From contig NC_039491.1 of the NCBI RefSeq assembly GCF_003590095.1, forward strand, positions 10,354,001 through 10,418,000: 64,000 nucleotides of DNA, read 5' to 3'. The notes beneath the pieces are model-generated. The model ran no database searches. It saw only the letters and a list, made by a program, of their open reading frames with translations, and was not told where the DNA came from. How positions within the stretch are numbered: position 1 is the stretch's first letter; the number at the start of each line of letters is the position of its first letter. Both the position numbers and the translations under genes were made by a program. Origin of the DNA: Trichoplusia ni (taxonomy: Eukaryota > Arthropoda > Insecta > Lepidoptera > Noctuidae). Positions 14,501-29,500 of the stretch are shown piece by piece.

Positions 14501-17500
14501 AACCCTACAAAATGACATCTGCAACTAAACTTGCAAAGAAAATCTCTATCTCAACATTCGCACATGAAAATCCAGTCGTAATTCGGTTAGGACTTACACA
14601 GCGTACATTTTTAAGTGGAAAGCACCTCAGAGATCCAATTAGGGTTGTACAAATGATGTTGGAATAATAAAACCGGTGTTCAGGGCCCCAGGGGCCCGCT
14701 ACAGACGTCTTTAATGTCATGTCTCCATTTAATACTCGAGAAATATTAACGCCGGTACTCAGGGGTGCTTGACTTACATATTTTTGGTCTGAATTTAGTT
14801 AACGTTTGAGGAAGAATTTTAAATATGTTTTTTTTTGTATGTAATCTGGTTGATTTCCTTGCTTTTAGCTACCTACTACCTAAACTAGGCATATGAAACG
14901 CAATAAAAACTCTTTGCAATCACTGGTTAAATATAATACATTCTATTTTGATATTTATTCTTTGCGAGACGGCGACAAATCTATGAATAAAAACCTCGTA
15001 AGAATCGGTCTACGTCCGTTTTCCATTTATAAATAGCATTACTATCTCAACATTCTTTCATGTAAATAGAAAATACATAAAATTACAGTAAGGATAATAT
15101 TAAATAAAAAAAGCTGCTTACTGCAAATAAAACTGAAAAAAAGATCTCTCATTTCGCTTCTTAGATGAAATCTAACATTGTTGTAGAAACTAGTACATTC
15201 TTGTTAACTTTCAGCGAAACCAATAGCTCATTATTAGTTGAATACTAAGAGAGAAAACGTGAGAACAATATGGCGTATTGCCATGATACAGGAATGTCAT
15301 TGTAAGCTAATATTTTCCACATTTACCTAGAAAGTATCATTAATCTGTGTGTGTTTTATTTTATTTTAATTCTCGTTCTTCTATTTCACAATTCACTTAA
15401 TAAATTGAGAATAAAAGATACTTTTGAAATAAGAAAATTGTTTGAGTGAAGATTTTTAAATAGCTGAAAGCATCTGCATAGTTTAATTATTAATAGGAAA
15501 CATCGAAATTGAATGAGATTGAAACGAGAAATAATCATATTTATATCATTTTATGATAATGGAGTTCCGACGGCAGAGAAAGACAGACAGAAAAATTCAT
15601 CCCTGTGTCTTTTCATCTAGAGTAAACAAAATCTGTAGTCAGCATAAACCAACTCTTAAGAGTTAAAATGACTGTAGTATTTACTCTAAATAACAGTACA
15701 ATTTGAACAGTTGCCCTAATTAATTAGCTGAGTTAACGACTACATAAGTGCGCAATTAAAACGTCACGTTAATTAGTGTAAACAATGAAAACTATATTTA
15801 GTCACAAGCTGGGGGCTACCAGCCGCTCTTGAAGTAAGACTACGTCGCTGTGGAAGCGGGATAGCGAATATTACTTTGTAGAGCGCCGTCACTTTTCCAC
15901 ATCCGCTAATGACTTCCCTAAGTGCTGGTGGTAGGGACTCTGCTGATGAAGTTTTAACCTACGTTTTTGTGAACCTCAAATAAACAACGTTAATGTTGAG
16001 GCCGTAACAGATTGTTTTTGACGTTTTGATTCATGATACTTTCAAGGGATATGAAAGTTAGATGGTGGCTTATTTTAGATTACTTCTTATGTATATTTAC
16101 TGTTTAAAAAACGAAACTGATATTTTATTATAGCGTATATACGTGGATATATCAGTTTATCTCTGAAGTAAAACACGCATGATCATTAGCCTGACGATGA
16201 CATTTCCAAAGCTTAAGGTATTCGTAAACATACCTCCAAATTAAAATACAAAAAACCAACTGAAGTTTTGCAAACAGAACAATTACCAATTACCGTTATA
16301 TCTTGTTATTCGATTAACAAACCTGTTGCTTATTGGGCGTCTGCCAATTCGATTTTCAATTTTTATAACTTTTTTACTCACTTTTCTTCCGCGGTCTCCT
16401 CCACAGGTTGCGCTGGCTCGTGCGTGGACAAGTCCGGCAGTTCCACAGTCATTGTATCCATTGCCATTTTTGCACTAAACACTTAAACTTGTGTCCTTAT
16501 ATAAACGCACATGGATGTTTCACAATTATATATCACCGTTTCTTATCGAACCTCTTTACAACCTGCTTGAAGTAAATGAGTTTGTTATACCTCTGTGTTT
16601 TATTGCGTTTAACAATGATTAATTAGGTTTTTGTGTACGAAATATTTTAGTTTAAATATTTATTCGGACTATCTTTATGATATACAGTGAGTCAACAGTA
16701 CGTTCAGATGACACTGAGATAGTACAGGAAGCTGTGTCTTTATCAGAGGTGATAAGCCGATGTTCACCGAAACATTAAGTAGGTATACATAGACACTTAC
16801 ATATATCATTATATACCTATCACTTGTAGTGTGATCTTATCGGCTCACATTAATAGAAGGAACAAGGGATAAATTCTTGATAAAGACTAGACAAGAATCA
16901 ATACAAGTACTTACTAAACGTTAAATAAACTATAAAGATAATACAAAATTATAGGTCAGTCGCGTCCCTATACTCGCTAGAGCTAGCCCAGTATCTTACC
17001 GATGGTACAAAATTGTTGGTTAGTTGTAAACGAGAAACAACCACAATTTTATTCGACATCAATACGTAAGCAGTACACTTTATTTGTAATCCACAGTTTA
17101 AAAAGGTTTTAATATCTGCATGGATAACAAATGTGGACAAAATCATTGTTACTAGAAAATAAACACATCACTAGTATCTGACGGGACAGCAACAAAAAAA
17201 GGCTCATAAAATGTCAACGACTTGAAATAATAATAATTGTATAAATTAATTAATGTAAACAGTATGCCCACAAAAAATTAACAGAATCCAAACAAAAAAC
17301 AAATGATTGCCAAGTACCTTATTTAAATTCGGAACGGTTCGAAGCAGGTTTTATATCTGATCAGAAAAAAAAGCAAACAATGCAGATCTATGACATTACA
17401 GAATACATTTAAACTGTGATGACAGCCTTGAACTAAAGAGTGGGTACCTGATACAAAAAACAGATGCCTACGCATCATAATAATTTAAAATCTAAAAACA

Positions 17501-20500
17501 CAACTATGTACCCTTTTGAAATCAGAAAAATACTTTATAAAGCGCCTGTTTTCTTTTTTTCCAAATGAAAAGCTTATGTACTCGGCCTGAAGAACGATAC
17601 CGCATATTTAAACCGGTTTATTATCCCAGAAGATAATGACATTATTAAGAACATGCCAAAATGACGACTAAAACATACCACACCTTTGCGGCAATTCTGC
17701 ATAAGAAACATTAAAAAGTATAGTCGCATATCAACGATTTACAGCCAGATATAGATATCTATAGGTAAATAGATTTACGAATCGGAATTTATTCCCATTT
17801 AAACAGCTGTATATCGGTCTGGCTTTAGCGGACTATTAGGTCATAAGTCTGACCCATGTCGGGCAAAAGCGCTATTGAGAAAATCCTTAGTTTAACTCAA
17901 GAATGGAGATATAAATATACTGAGTCTTCCACGAGGGATCTAGTGCGTCAGAGTATTACGTCTTATCACAAAATAGAATTGAATTGCTATTAACTACTCT
18001 TTAGTGCGTGAGTTTGACGAAAATATATTAATCTGGGATGTTGCTCAAATTGGTTAGGATTTTAGATGGTGCAATAATACAGTACAGGGATCCAAACGAC
18101 TAATCATTCCTAAAGTAGTGAGCAAGCTCTGTGAGTGGTGATCATTGCTCAAACTATACTTAAAAAAGTAAATAAGACAGACAACATCATCCAAATAACA
18201 AATTAATAATTCAGAAAATAAATATCAAAGTAAAAACACACAAATCACTCATCAAAAACAAGCCATCACTGCAAATAGCAACCGACATTTTTGTTCGAAA
18301 ATTTTCCGTTGATGTAAACAATTTACCGAATACTCATGACTTTAAAACCGACAAATAAACATTCTGTAAACTTCCGAATACCAGAATACTTCAGCTTATA
18401 AATACTTTCAAAGGAAAATTCTAGGAAGCTGTTCAATGTGAGGAACGTTGTAACGTTTTAGTTGTAAACGTTATGAGCATGAATAGAATCATGTGCTCGC
18501 GGAAATTGCGCGTTTTTGCTCAACTGTAAACAAAGTGTTACGCTAGGGTATTTCTGTACTATGTAACGCGTTTGTGAGGTGAAATTTATAAGTGGGCGAT
18601 GTAAACCCTCGTGGATACTATAAATAGTACACGGCACGAGTCATGCAACCAAGTTTGTGTGATTAAAAGAGTGAAATTGCAAATGCAATTCTGTAGGAAA
18701 AACATTTTTCACAGATGTAAAATGTTGTCAATAGAAGAGAATGTTTTGGGGAAATGTATGAGTATATGAAATTTCCAGTTATGTCTTTAATTCCCTACTT
18801 TTCTTTTAGGAGTTACTCCATATTGTAACAATTAAATAATTTTACCAGTAAACCAATAAACCTTGAAACAAATAACTGTATAGTCTTTATCCCAAACTCC
18901 GTTTCAGCCTAACCGAAATTGACTGAACATTAGTATTTTACACGGAACCTTAACTACTTGACCATCGCCACACAGTTATTAGGCAATACCTGCAGGATAT
19001 GCCCTTAGATTAAGACAGAGAAGAAAACCGTTGCATCTTTTCGGTACGTTTAGATATTCATTTAAGTAAAACACCAAGAAGTTTCTAGTTCTACGCAGAG
19101 ATGAGTCAACATAACAAACGAATGATTTAATTTGTTACCTGCATATGACAAGAGACTATTTATCCAACAAAAGAATTATAAGTTAACAGCCATGGTTTAT
19201 GTATTCATCATGTAATTGGGCATTAGTAAGGCATATATGTATAATACGGAAGGCTCGTATTCATTCAAAGATGTTCGAAGCATCAGGTCTTAAGGAAAAT
19301 CGCAACTGTGGAAAAGAGACAACACTACGGTAGTATAACACTATCTCTCTCTTACAACTCCATGTGTTACTTTGGGAGGTGGTGGTACAGCCCCAACTAC
19401 CATTGTAACGTATGAAACACGCAACGCTGTATTTAAAAGCATCGCCATCACCTTGACTCGACGATTACATGTCATTGATAAATAGTACACTCAACCACAC
19501 ATTACTGAAGTATTGATCATCAAAGTCAACCTTAACGCTTAGTGTATAAAGCCGTTATTAATATCGATGTTACAGTAATTCGTGGCGGGTTGTATCGGAA
19601 GTGATTTTAGTAAAATGTTCGGAACATTATTTTTTAATAGATGTGTTATTGTCAATGAAGTTTATACAGCGAGTATATTGCAGCCATGTTTTTTTAATTA
19701 AAGTTCGTTGCACGCTCAACGAAGGACAGATTTAGATGTGTAAATAGAACTCAATTTCCTTTGTGAATTTAAATATACGAACATAGCATTCAGTATTCTT
19801 ATAAATAAACTTTACCATTTATACCCATATTGTTGATCATACATAAATGTAAGTATTTACCAAACTACTAAGTTCTGAGTAAAAGTTACCGAGAAACGGA
19901 CTGTGTTTATGTAAATACGGTAAAACAGCAATTGTTTACTTAAATGTAAAATTAAGTAGCGTAATAATGGTATAGTGTTGTATCATGAGTATGACACACT
20001 TGCAAATGAATACGCGACGTGAATCATTTGTAATAATAAATAAAGGAAGTATTTACATTAATACTCATTATTATGTAAGTGTTAATTTTTAAAATAGCTG
20101 TATCAATCATCGGGGTGACATCTTCTACTTAGAAAAAAGCCCGTAAATAAAAATAAAAAAAAATTATAAAGTCTAGTCTCCGCTACAATTCTTGTCCTTT
20201 TATCAAAATTATGTGACGTAGCATGTCATTGCTACGAAATGGCTACGGGTTTTCGTAGATTCAACCTAAAAGTATCTCATGAGCTTCTAAATCTTTGTTT
20301 AACATTTCTTTGGAGGTCTACGTAGCTCTTTATTTGCTACAATCAAGTAAAATGGAATTTATTCACCTCTAACATATGGCGTGTTTTGTTTAGTTTAATT
20401 GAAAGGCGAAAATAGCGATGAGTGTGGTGTAGGTCTTTTTTTAATTTTGTAATTTTACGAATTCAAGTTATTTTCCCATTTTAGTATACTATACAAAGAA

Positions 20501-23500
20501 ATATTTACTATATAAAGGCTACTACTTAAATGGATGTACTAATAGCCAATCCTCGACTAGTTTCAAACAAAGTCTTTAATCTCCATCTGACGTACCAGGG
20601 CCGATTAAAAAGATAAACAGATTTATCAAACGTTTTTTTTTAACTGAAAGACAATGAGGTTTCATGTTACGCTGTTCTTTTGTTTTATTTAGTATTTAAA
20701 ACCTAGAATACCGTAAGTACTGAAGTCACGGTATCCTAGTTTTTAAATGCTTGTTGTCTGTGCTTAAATGGTAGTGACAGTTGAATGCCAATTAATAATC
20801 GTAAACCACAGGCTGCCATCTTGAATGTTATTGGAAATTTTAAATACCTATATTTAATAGGTATTACGGCATAGTATTACTTTAAACGGGTTAATAGTTG
20901 TTCTTTTCGCTTTGTGATAATTAGAGAGGTTTATTTTTTATGTAAATCAATTTTAAATTAAAACTCGCTACGTTTATTTTTAGTTTCTTGTTTACAAATT
21001 ATTGTTGTTGGGTTCTATTTTAAATCATTTTGCATGCTGTTCTCCTTTGTACCTTAATTGATGTGTTAATATCGAGTTCTATAAATTGATATCTGTACAC
21101 GTAGGTAGACCTCAATTTTCCTGTCCAATATCCAGTGTCCTGATTACACACTACGAAGGTTGTTTAATCGTAAATATCACATTTACGATTATAACAACAA
21201 AGTAGGAAACCGCAATGAAATCTTACGATATGGTTACTCGATGGAGCTTATAGGATCACATGAAAGCCTATATATATACTTATAGCTATAACAATTTCGC
21301 CAAACGCATATTTAACCTAATTAACATTGACCTTTGGTCTTTACTAGAAAAACGAAAGGCGAATGGAGATATGCAATGATATCATACATCACCGGTTTTT
21401 CGGTTTGAAATTGAGAACCAGGATGGAAAGAGTAGAATGAGGCTTTTAACCCTAAGGATGAACAAACGCTAAATTGTATGTATGGATGTTTGTTCCTCTT
21501 TCACGCAAAAACTACTAAACGGATTTAAATGAAACTTGGTACACAGATAGTTTATAACTAGAATTAACGCATAGGATACTTATTATACCGATTTCATGTT
21601 ATCACGGAATTATTTTTTATCTGTAGCGAGCGGGCCTGTGGGCAACAGCTACATCATATTAATTAATGCCGATTTAACATACTATTTTCTATGAAATGGT
21701 AAAGTCTATGTTTAAACGTATGTCTATGAGTATTCTTTTGAACAGGGTAAAAATGATTGGCTACACTAACCACGCCAGCCAGTCCACACAATGGCCAGCG
21801 TGTAAGCCGGTTAGGTTCGTGTGAGTGCGTGTTGCGCGTGAAGTCTTCTGTGAAATCGTTTGTTATTTATGACTGAGGGGCGAGAGCCGATACACGTTCG
21901 TAAATAAATAGAAGCTATGAGTACATAATGTGCGTTCAGGTTTAAAATATATAGAAAGATATTGAGGCAATTTAAGCCAAGTTTAGGAAAACAAAAATCC
22001 TTTGATTTGATCTTATAGCGAAAGTGTTCAGATAGGTTTCTGAAATGTCACATTATTCTGTGATAAATATTGTAATGTTTTGAATCTGGAAAGTTGTATT
22101 AATTCAAGGGAAGGGTGGGCGATACGGGGAGCTGTCTGTGTAACTTTGACATGCAATAAGTGCTACTTTGTAGCCTATTTTAATTAAATAGATTTTGATA
22201 TTTTTTTTATTGCTTCCTTAAAACTTATATTATGACAAGAAAAACCTAAAGAAAATATAAATCTAACTATTACTGTTACTTTGACACAAGGGCAATGTAA
22301 ACTCAGCAAACAGTTCCAGCATGAAAGCAATCAACTCATGTCAAATTGACAAAAACACTGGAAAAACAAAAGACAATGCAGTTTACAGATTTATTTTTAA
22401 ACTTTGACCTTCATGGTAAAATCTAGCATTTTGTGATTGATAAGACCTAATTAATCTAAACACAGACTTGAATAAATCTAGAATAAATAGACATAGTGAT
22501 AAAAAGACTGATGGATGATTAAAAACTATTTTTAAAGATTAATAATGTTCAGAGAGGATTTTTTGTTGTTCTTAATTAGAATTTTAAAAATATTCAGGTA
22601 TGTAGCTGGCATGTTTTTGTATTGTTTTTTATGTCATTACGGTATGACGTTGTTTTTTTTAGATGTTGTGGTATTTAACATGCAACAGTCTTATATCAAA
22701 ATATGAATAAGTATTTGATGTTGCTTAATACTATGTATTCCGCTATAATTATAACTTCTTTATATACAGAGAAGCCACAAAGTACTTAAAGTTAAGTGTT
22801 CTGTTTATTAATTAATATTTTATTAGCATAATAATATGTTTATCATATCACATATAAATAGAACGGTCTGCTACGCCATGTAATTCATCTGAATGATAAC
22901 GAATGGAAGAAAATGCATTTTTTTAATCATTTTCATAGTTTTATTTCAGTTTCGTGTTAAGTATGCTATTCAATAATGTGTTTTTGTATTAAACCAGCTC
23001 ATTATGAAAGAAAGTTGTGTTATTATGGTCTTTATGTGTAACGGTTATTGACTACCTACAATACGAAAGTATTGTTACCTGTTACAGCAAAAATATTAAT
23101 CAAAATATCAACATTGACTGTAGTGTGCAGAAATGTATGGAGTTTTAAGCTATGGTTTTTTTGGAGTGATTTTTTAAGGGTTCGAAGTCAAAAACATTTA
23201 CCAATAAATAGCGGATGTTGTTTGAATATAATACGATTGTTTCATAATGCATAACAACAGAGTTTCACAATACGGACGGCGTTGAGTGCAACGAGCGTGC
23301 ACTCCACTGCGACAATAAAAATACACTAAAAACTGACATTACTGACTTGCGAACGCTTTTAATCGCTTAACAGTTTTACTGCATGTAATTATAAACACGT
23401 AAATATTTACATGTTGCTCTGTGTATGTTCGAACAATGTAACTTGAATTGGGTTATAGGATAATGTAGAAATTTGCACTTTATTTTATAAACTAGCCGGT

Positions 23501-26500
23501 ATATTGTCACTCTCTCCTCGTAAAAGAGGGTGTGATTCCGAACAGATTCGTTAAAACACTACCCACATACCTTGAACGATTTACTAAACGATAAACTGAA
23601 AATTCCTTTCTCAATCACATATAGAAACACAGGTGTATAACAAACGATAGAACACAACCTATAACTAATACACTTATTGCGATTTACATTCACTTGTTCG
23701 ATTAGTATTTCATGAAACTGTTGTTTATACGGGGTGGCGGGGCGTGGGTACGTGCGCTCCGGCCGGCGGTCGACGCGATACTGGCGGGGCGCTGTGCCCG
23801 ACTTCAGATGCTATGCGCGTCACGACGCCCCCCGTGGGGTAAATTACCAGATAATTTGGGTAATTTATGTGTTCTACGTTCGAAAATTTCTTGTAAAACA
23901 TTTGATTTTAACAGTTTTTAGGGAATATCCGTTGATTTTGCATCCGAGTTTTTGAATTTTCGAAGAATATTAAAATACGTAATGCTTCAATATATTGATC
24001 ATAATGAAAGTGATTCATAAGGAATAATAATATAAACCAAGCTCTTTACGAAAATTACACAAATCAATTTCATGCTATGAAAATGATTTAGGATCGATTA
24101 CGCTTTTTCAGTTTTCCTCAAGATCCGATTATTAATCATTGATTCATTCTTATAAAAGTAAAGTTCAAGGTACAATAACAATAGGTTAGGCTGGTAACAT
24201 CGTAAAGGAATAACAGTAGGGGTCGCGCCCGCCCACGCTTTGGGCGGAGTTGCCGGATCGATCGGGCGACCGGTCGGGCAACAAGTCGGGCGACCGGCAA
24301 GGCGACAGGCTTCGACCTCTCACGGTGAACCTACGTCATCGATATTCAAATGCTGTTGGTACTTTATTCAGTTTGTTTGTCAACTTGTTTGAAAAGAGGT
24401 TTTATCATTTTCTTGGACATTATTTTATCGCCTCTTTTTGTGCTTCAATTTAGTAGTATTATAAATAATACTACTTGTATTGAAACATGATTAGCCTTGC
24501 ATTGCTTTTATCAAATTAAAAACTTTACAACTGTCATTAAAAATATTAAAACAACAATTTGAATTGAAATAACCTTTTGTGTACAAATTAAATGACAATT
24601 ACGTGTTTTATGGCGCAGACAATTAGACGATTAGAATATAATGCCCTGTAAATAATTAAAGGACAATTTATTCGTAAAGATAAATCTAATTCAATAGTGG
24701 TATGTTTTTAAACATGATCCTCCTATTGATAAGGAAAGGTTTATCTGTAATTGTTTAATTCTCAAAAAGACACAAACACAAACAAACAAAATTGTTTGTT
24801 GTTGTTGATTTCAATAAGGACCTAAATTATTTAAAATCCGTTACAAATTAAATCTTATTACGAAGACACTTAATTCCATTTTACATTATCAAATACCAAG
24901 CTGATTTCGACAGTGCGGAAATACCGTACAAGTTTCAATACATTGACATCGTTGATGCATCACATCTGACACCAGAACCACTCAACTCCGCAATGTATTG
25001 CGACTCACACTTTATTCTCGCAACGTCTAAAGTCCTTTAAATGGAATGAAAACAAAAGAACTTAGAAGAAAGTAGGTTACAGTTGCAACTATAAAAAGAA
25101 ATACAAAGCGAGTGGGATTAATATCCGCTGTCTGACGTATGACATGCGACACTCATGACACAATACCTAACTAGTTGTAGAGAGGGACTTAAATAACTCG
25201 TTCTCGGTAAAATAGTGTAGTTCATAATAGGTATATAGCCGTTTGTAGGTGTGAAGAACAGACCCGATGTTCAGTTGAAAGTATTTTGAAGAGGTTTTTA
25301 TTTCGGCTTGTTTTGTCTCAAGATGACTACAAATATTTCGTTAGTTATATTTATTTTAGAAAACAACATTTGTTTACAAGTAATTGTAGTTTAGTCTTCA
25401 GCCCAGTTACGAAACCTTCAGTCACATTTTTAATAAGGCAGATATCTATTTACATAAAAAACCTAAGGTACTTAATTAATATTTAAGTTTCTAGATTTTT
25501 TAAGATACTGAAACATCAATCCAAAAAAGAACTTTAATTCCGAGTTCAAACAACAATCTAAAACTCCATTATTGTAACTAAATACGCGCATTCTTTTCCA
25601 TTATAAATAACCTTTTCTTCCAACAGACCAGTTATAACCTGATATACGATGAACAAAAACAAAAGAACATCTTCACATATTGTATGTCTTTTTAAACGTG
25701 TCTGACGCTGATGTTAATTTCCGCCAGTGTGCACTGTGTCATCACGTTGTCAAGCTGTCAGCGAGCAACACGGCTAGCTCACTCATTGTGCTGTGTATTG
25801 AACACGACTGGCAAGCCACAGGCCTAACGGGGTAAGACAGGTGATGCAGTAACGAAAGAAGCGGAAAAATATGAACAGAAAAGAAATTCGAACGAGAAAA
25901 TTGCTCGGGAAAAGCGGAAAATGATAAAGAAAATTTTATTAAAAATGAAAAAATTGAAAGTATTTTTTAGGTTGGCTGTGTTTTTTATTAACATAAAAAA
26001 GAAATGTAAGTAATAGGTAAGCAGGTAGTATTGGAAGTTGAATCATTGATTGGCCTCGTAGCGGAGTCCGGCTACGTCGTAGCAAGTTTGGACACTCCTT
26101 AACTATTCAAGCCCTTCTTCTACGATATCATTGTAGCTATGAATTACGTTATTGGTTTATGTAACACTCATTTTTAATTCCTACTTTATGTTAAATTACT
26201 TGGCCTTATACTAAAGGATAGACGATTAACGTAACATTAAAATAATCCTGGCCATGTTTAAATGTCTCATTATCAGTAATCTGTAGAAATTGTATGGATT
26301 GTACACTTAGGATAATGAGCACACTTTTACTTCCGTGTATTTCACAGTGTGTAATTGTTTGTTTCCCAAATTAAATAAAGCAAAATAAAAAATGCCATAT
26401 CTATACTAATTTTATAGAGCTGAAGAGTTTGTTTGTTTGTTTGAACGCGCTAATCTCAGAAACTACTGGTTCAAGTTGAAAAATTCTTTTTATGTTCAAT

Positions 26501-29500
26501 AGACCATTCACCGAGGAAGGTTTTAGGCTATATAACATCACACTGCAACTAATAAGAGCGCAGATACAATGGAAAATGTGGCAAAAACGGTAAAATATTC
26601 CTTCGAGAGCTTCCGTTCAAAAATTCCTAACTTACATCTTCTAACCACGCGGACGTAGTCGCGGTCAACAGCTAGTAATATAATATCTACGTAAAATCTA
26701 TATGTATTATTATTTTATATTCCGCTAATCGTCCTCCACAAGCCACAAGGCCTTCATCCGCTCTATATCCTCCCCTACAGAGTAAATCCCCTTCGCTTCA
26801 CAAATACACCAGCATTGAATTATAGAAGTGCTCGCCGCATCCACGCCACAGAGTAATTAAGAGAACTGGCAACATATAACTAATTAACAAGAAGCTTCAA
26901 AGTTTTAGTTTGATTAAAAATTGGAGTAGATTTTAAAAATAGGTCGGAAAGATTTGCTATTGAGGTAAGCAGTTTATAAAAACAACCAATTCTTTGTTAT
27001 AATATCGTTTTCAATTGTCTTTGCTCTCGGCTCAAGCTTTGCGAGAAGGAATCGAAAATTGAAAGGAGGTAAGGTAAGTCTTTGCTCTACAGTGGGATAT
27101 TAATGCCTATTAATAAATAAAATTATTGTTTACTAAATTGTATTTTCTTTCAAAATCATGAGTTTCTTGTGAGCATCGTCATATTAGCGGCTTTTTATAC
27201 TCTCACACAAATCTCATGCCATAATATATGTTTAACAATACAACTTTTGTTATTTATCTAAACTGTGTCGTATGCAAAGGCCCTATGAATTCCTTCCTCT
27301 TGTGTAAATAGATAGTATAGATACATAGTTGTATAGCGACTGAGTACTCACCTACATAGTGAGTGGTTGATGACTCAATCCTGTAATCGAATCTCATAAT
27401 GGAGTAAAATTGAGGCTTTCTTATAATCTCAGAAAGGAGCCGTTAGTTGTCATATAAAGGAAATTGGAGACAAAAACTTATGTTAAAACCATCGACCGAT
27501 ATACAATACTAATCCAAAATTTTATAATTAGACACTAACGTATGGAGTTAAAATTCGAGACTTTAAGAGATTGGTAATTACACAATGAAAGATAATAAAT
27601 TAACATTCAGGATAAAGAATCGTGTACGGATTTGGGGGAGGCCTTTCCACAGCAATAGGATATAGTGGGCACTTCTTATTTTTATAATGTAATAATTAAT
27701 GTGGGCAACACTTGCTTCTTCCTCCAGTCCTTCATGAAGGAGTCGAGCTCATCAAGCAATCTACGCTTGGGCCTGCTGCGGCCGTTCCTGCCGAATGCTT
27801 ACTGCTAGTTGGGACGAAGAAGAGAATGGTTTTCAAAAGGAGACTAGACATGATTGTCTCTTGATCACTACCAATATAAGCTAACTGACACATCATTAGC
27901 TATAAAATCGATGAGTAATATTCTCTCCTAGACTGAAGATCCGGATCATAATTAATACCTAATTAGCGTGGGATACTACACATAGCTGCTCTGTTATTAC
28001 ATCTTATCGTAATTATTACAAAGAAAAAGGTAAGCAGGTGGCGGTTACGATGTGTTAGATTTTTTTAAATAAATTATAAGATGGAATTTCAAAACTGCAT
28101 AATAATATGATAAAAAATATATATTGAAATCTTATTTCTTAGCCACAAAGCAAATAAAATCTTCTTGATTAGATTCTAAATTAGGTATCTCTCAGGAAAT
28201 CTCAAGTGAAAACCTTAAAAATATATCCTCGACTTCTGTAGTACGTCCTTAATTAGTGTTTGTAATCGCCAACACAAAAATTCGTAGTCGACATTCAACC
28301 AGTCGTTTCAAACAAACCGATTCAGGATGTAATAAAACTAGTGCGTACTATAGTCTGCTAGTACTCAAGAAACAGCTTAGTCTAAGACGTTGGTGGAAAA
28401 CATAAAGCCTTTAATCCACTAACGCGTTACGTGAGTTATCGATTGGTAGAGAAGTCGCAGTGATGCAATTGTATTATTAAATTGCACGCACAAAGATATT
28501 GACGAATAGTCAACAGTATACTAAGTTTAGTATTTGTATGACCTCTATAGCATACAGAGAAATGATTATTTGTCAGTTTTGTAACTGAATGTATAGTTAG
28601 GGTTAAAAAGAGAAAACTGGAAAATAAGGTAGAGGGAAAAAGTACCAAGAGACGCAGAACTAACAGACGTTTTGTTTTCACAGTAAATTGAATTTCAAAA
28701 GTACGGAGCGAAATTGTTTGTGGAGGTCAAATAATTATTTTCCCTAAAACTGTTTTATTATTTAATTTGGAAACCAAACAGACAAAGCTATGTTTAAAAT
28801 ATAGGCATATTTGTGTGGTCTTATTTAGACTGGAAGTTGTCCCAAACATAGTCTGGAAAAAGACTAAACTGATGAAGTTTATCCTAGTAGTGCAATAGGT
28901 ATTACGTTGGTTGAATAAGAAACCGAGTTGTTCTTGTTATACACTACTCGAAGATTCTAATTCGAACCTAGAGCACGCTACTGCTAATGATCAATTAATG
29001 GTTAATAATTAACCTGTATTATCATAAAACTAGGTTATCAAAACATGTCGCGTTAAGATGTAGTACAGAATGTTAGGATTTGTTTACAACTTCAGGTGTC
29101 ATATGGAGTAGTCGTGTTTTGTTTTCAGCAAATGTTAGGTTTCTTTCATATGCGATTATACATTGGAGTTGCGTAAGGCTTGGAACTGTTTAGCTCCTTT
29201 AGAAATATACAATAAGGAAGTATTAGATATGCAGAATTGTTTTTCTAACTTCACTGGGCAAAAAAATAAATTTTGGTAGTGTGATGAGTTTAAATAACTA
29301 CCTTTGATTTTTTTTTTCTACCCTAGGACTTCATTCCATGTGACTTAGGGACTTTCTAAACATAAAAATCACATGCACAAAGCCACACAGACGGAGAAAA
29401 AGCATACGCAGATCACACAGATGCTTGTCCCACGCTTGTTCGACTGCGGCATTTCGCGTACCGTGGATTTTGCGTGGTGACCTTTAGCACAAGGCTGTAT

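Noticed and set aside
23712..23955. Plus-strand frames of 69 and 73 residues over a GC-rich block
   Set aside because: No recognisable protein and two frames open at once, as expected from composition; read instead as promoter DNA.
24250..24453. Plus-strand frame with Gly-Asp-Arg-Ser-like repeats
   Set aside because: The regularity comes from a short tandem GC repeat; it then runs into AT-rich non-coding sequence.
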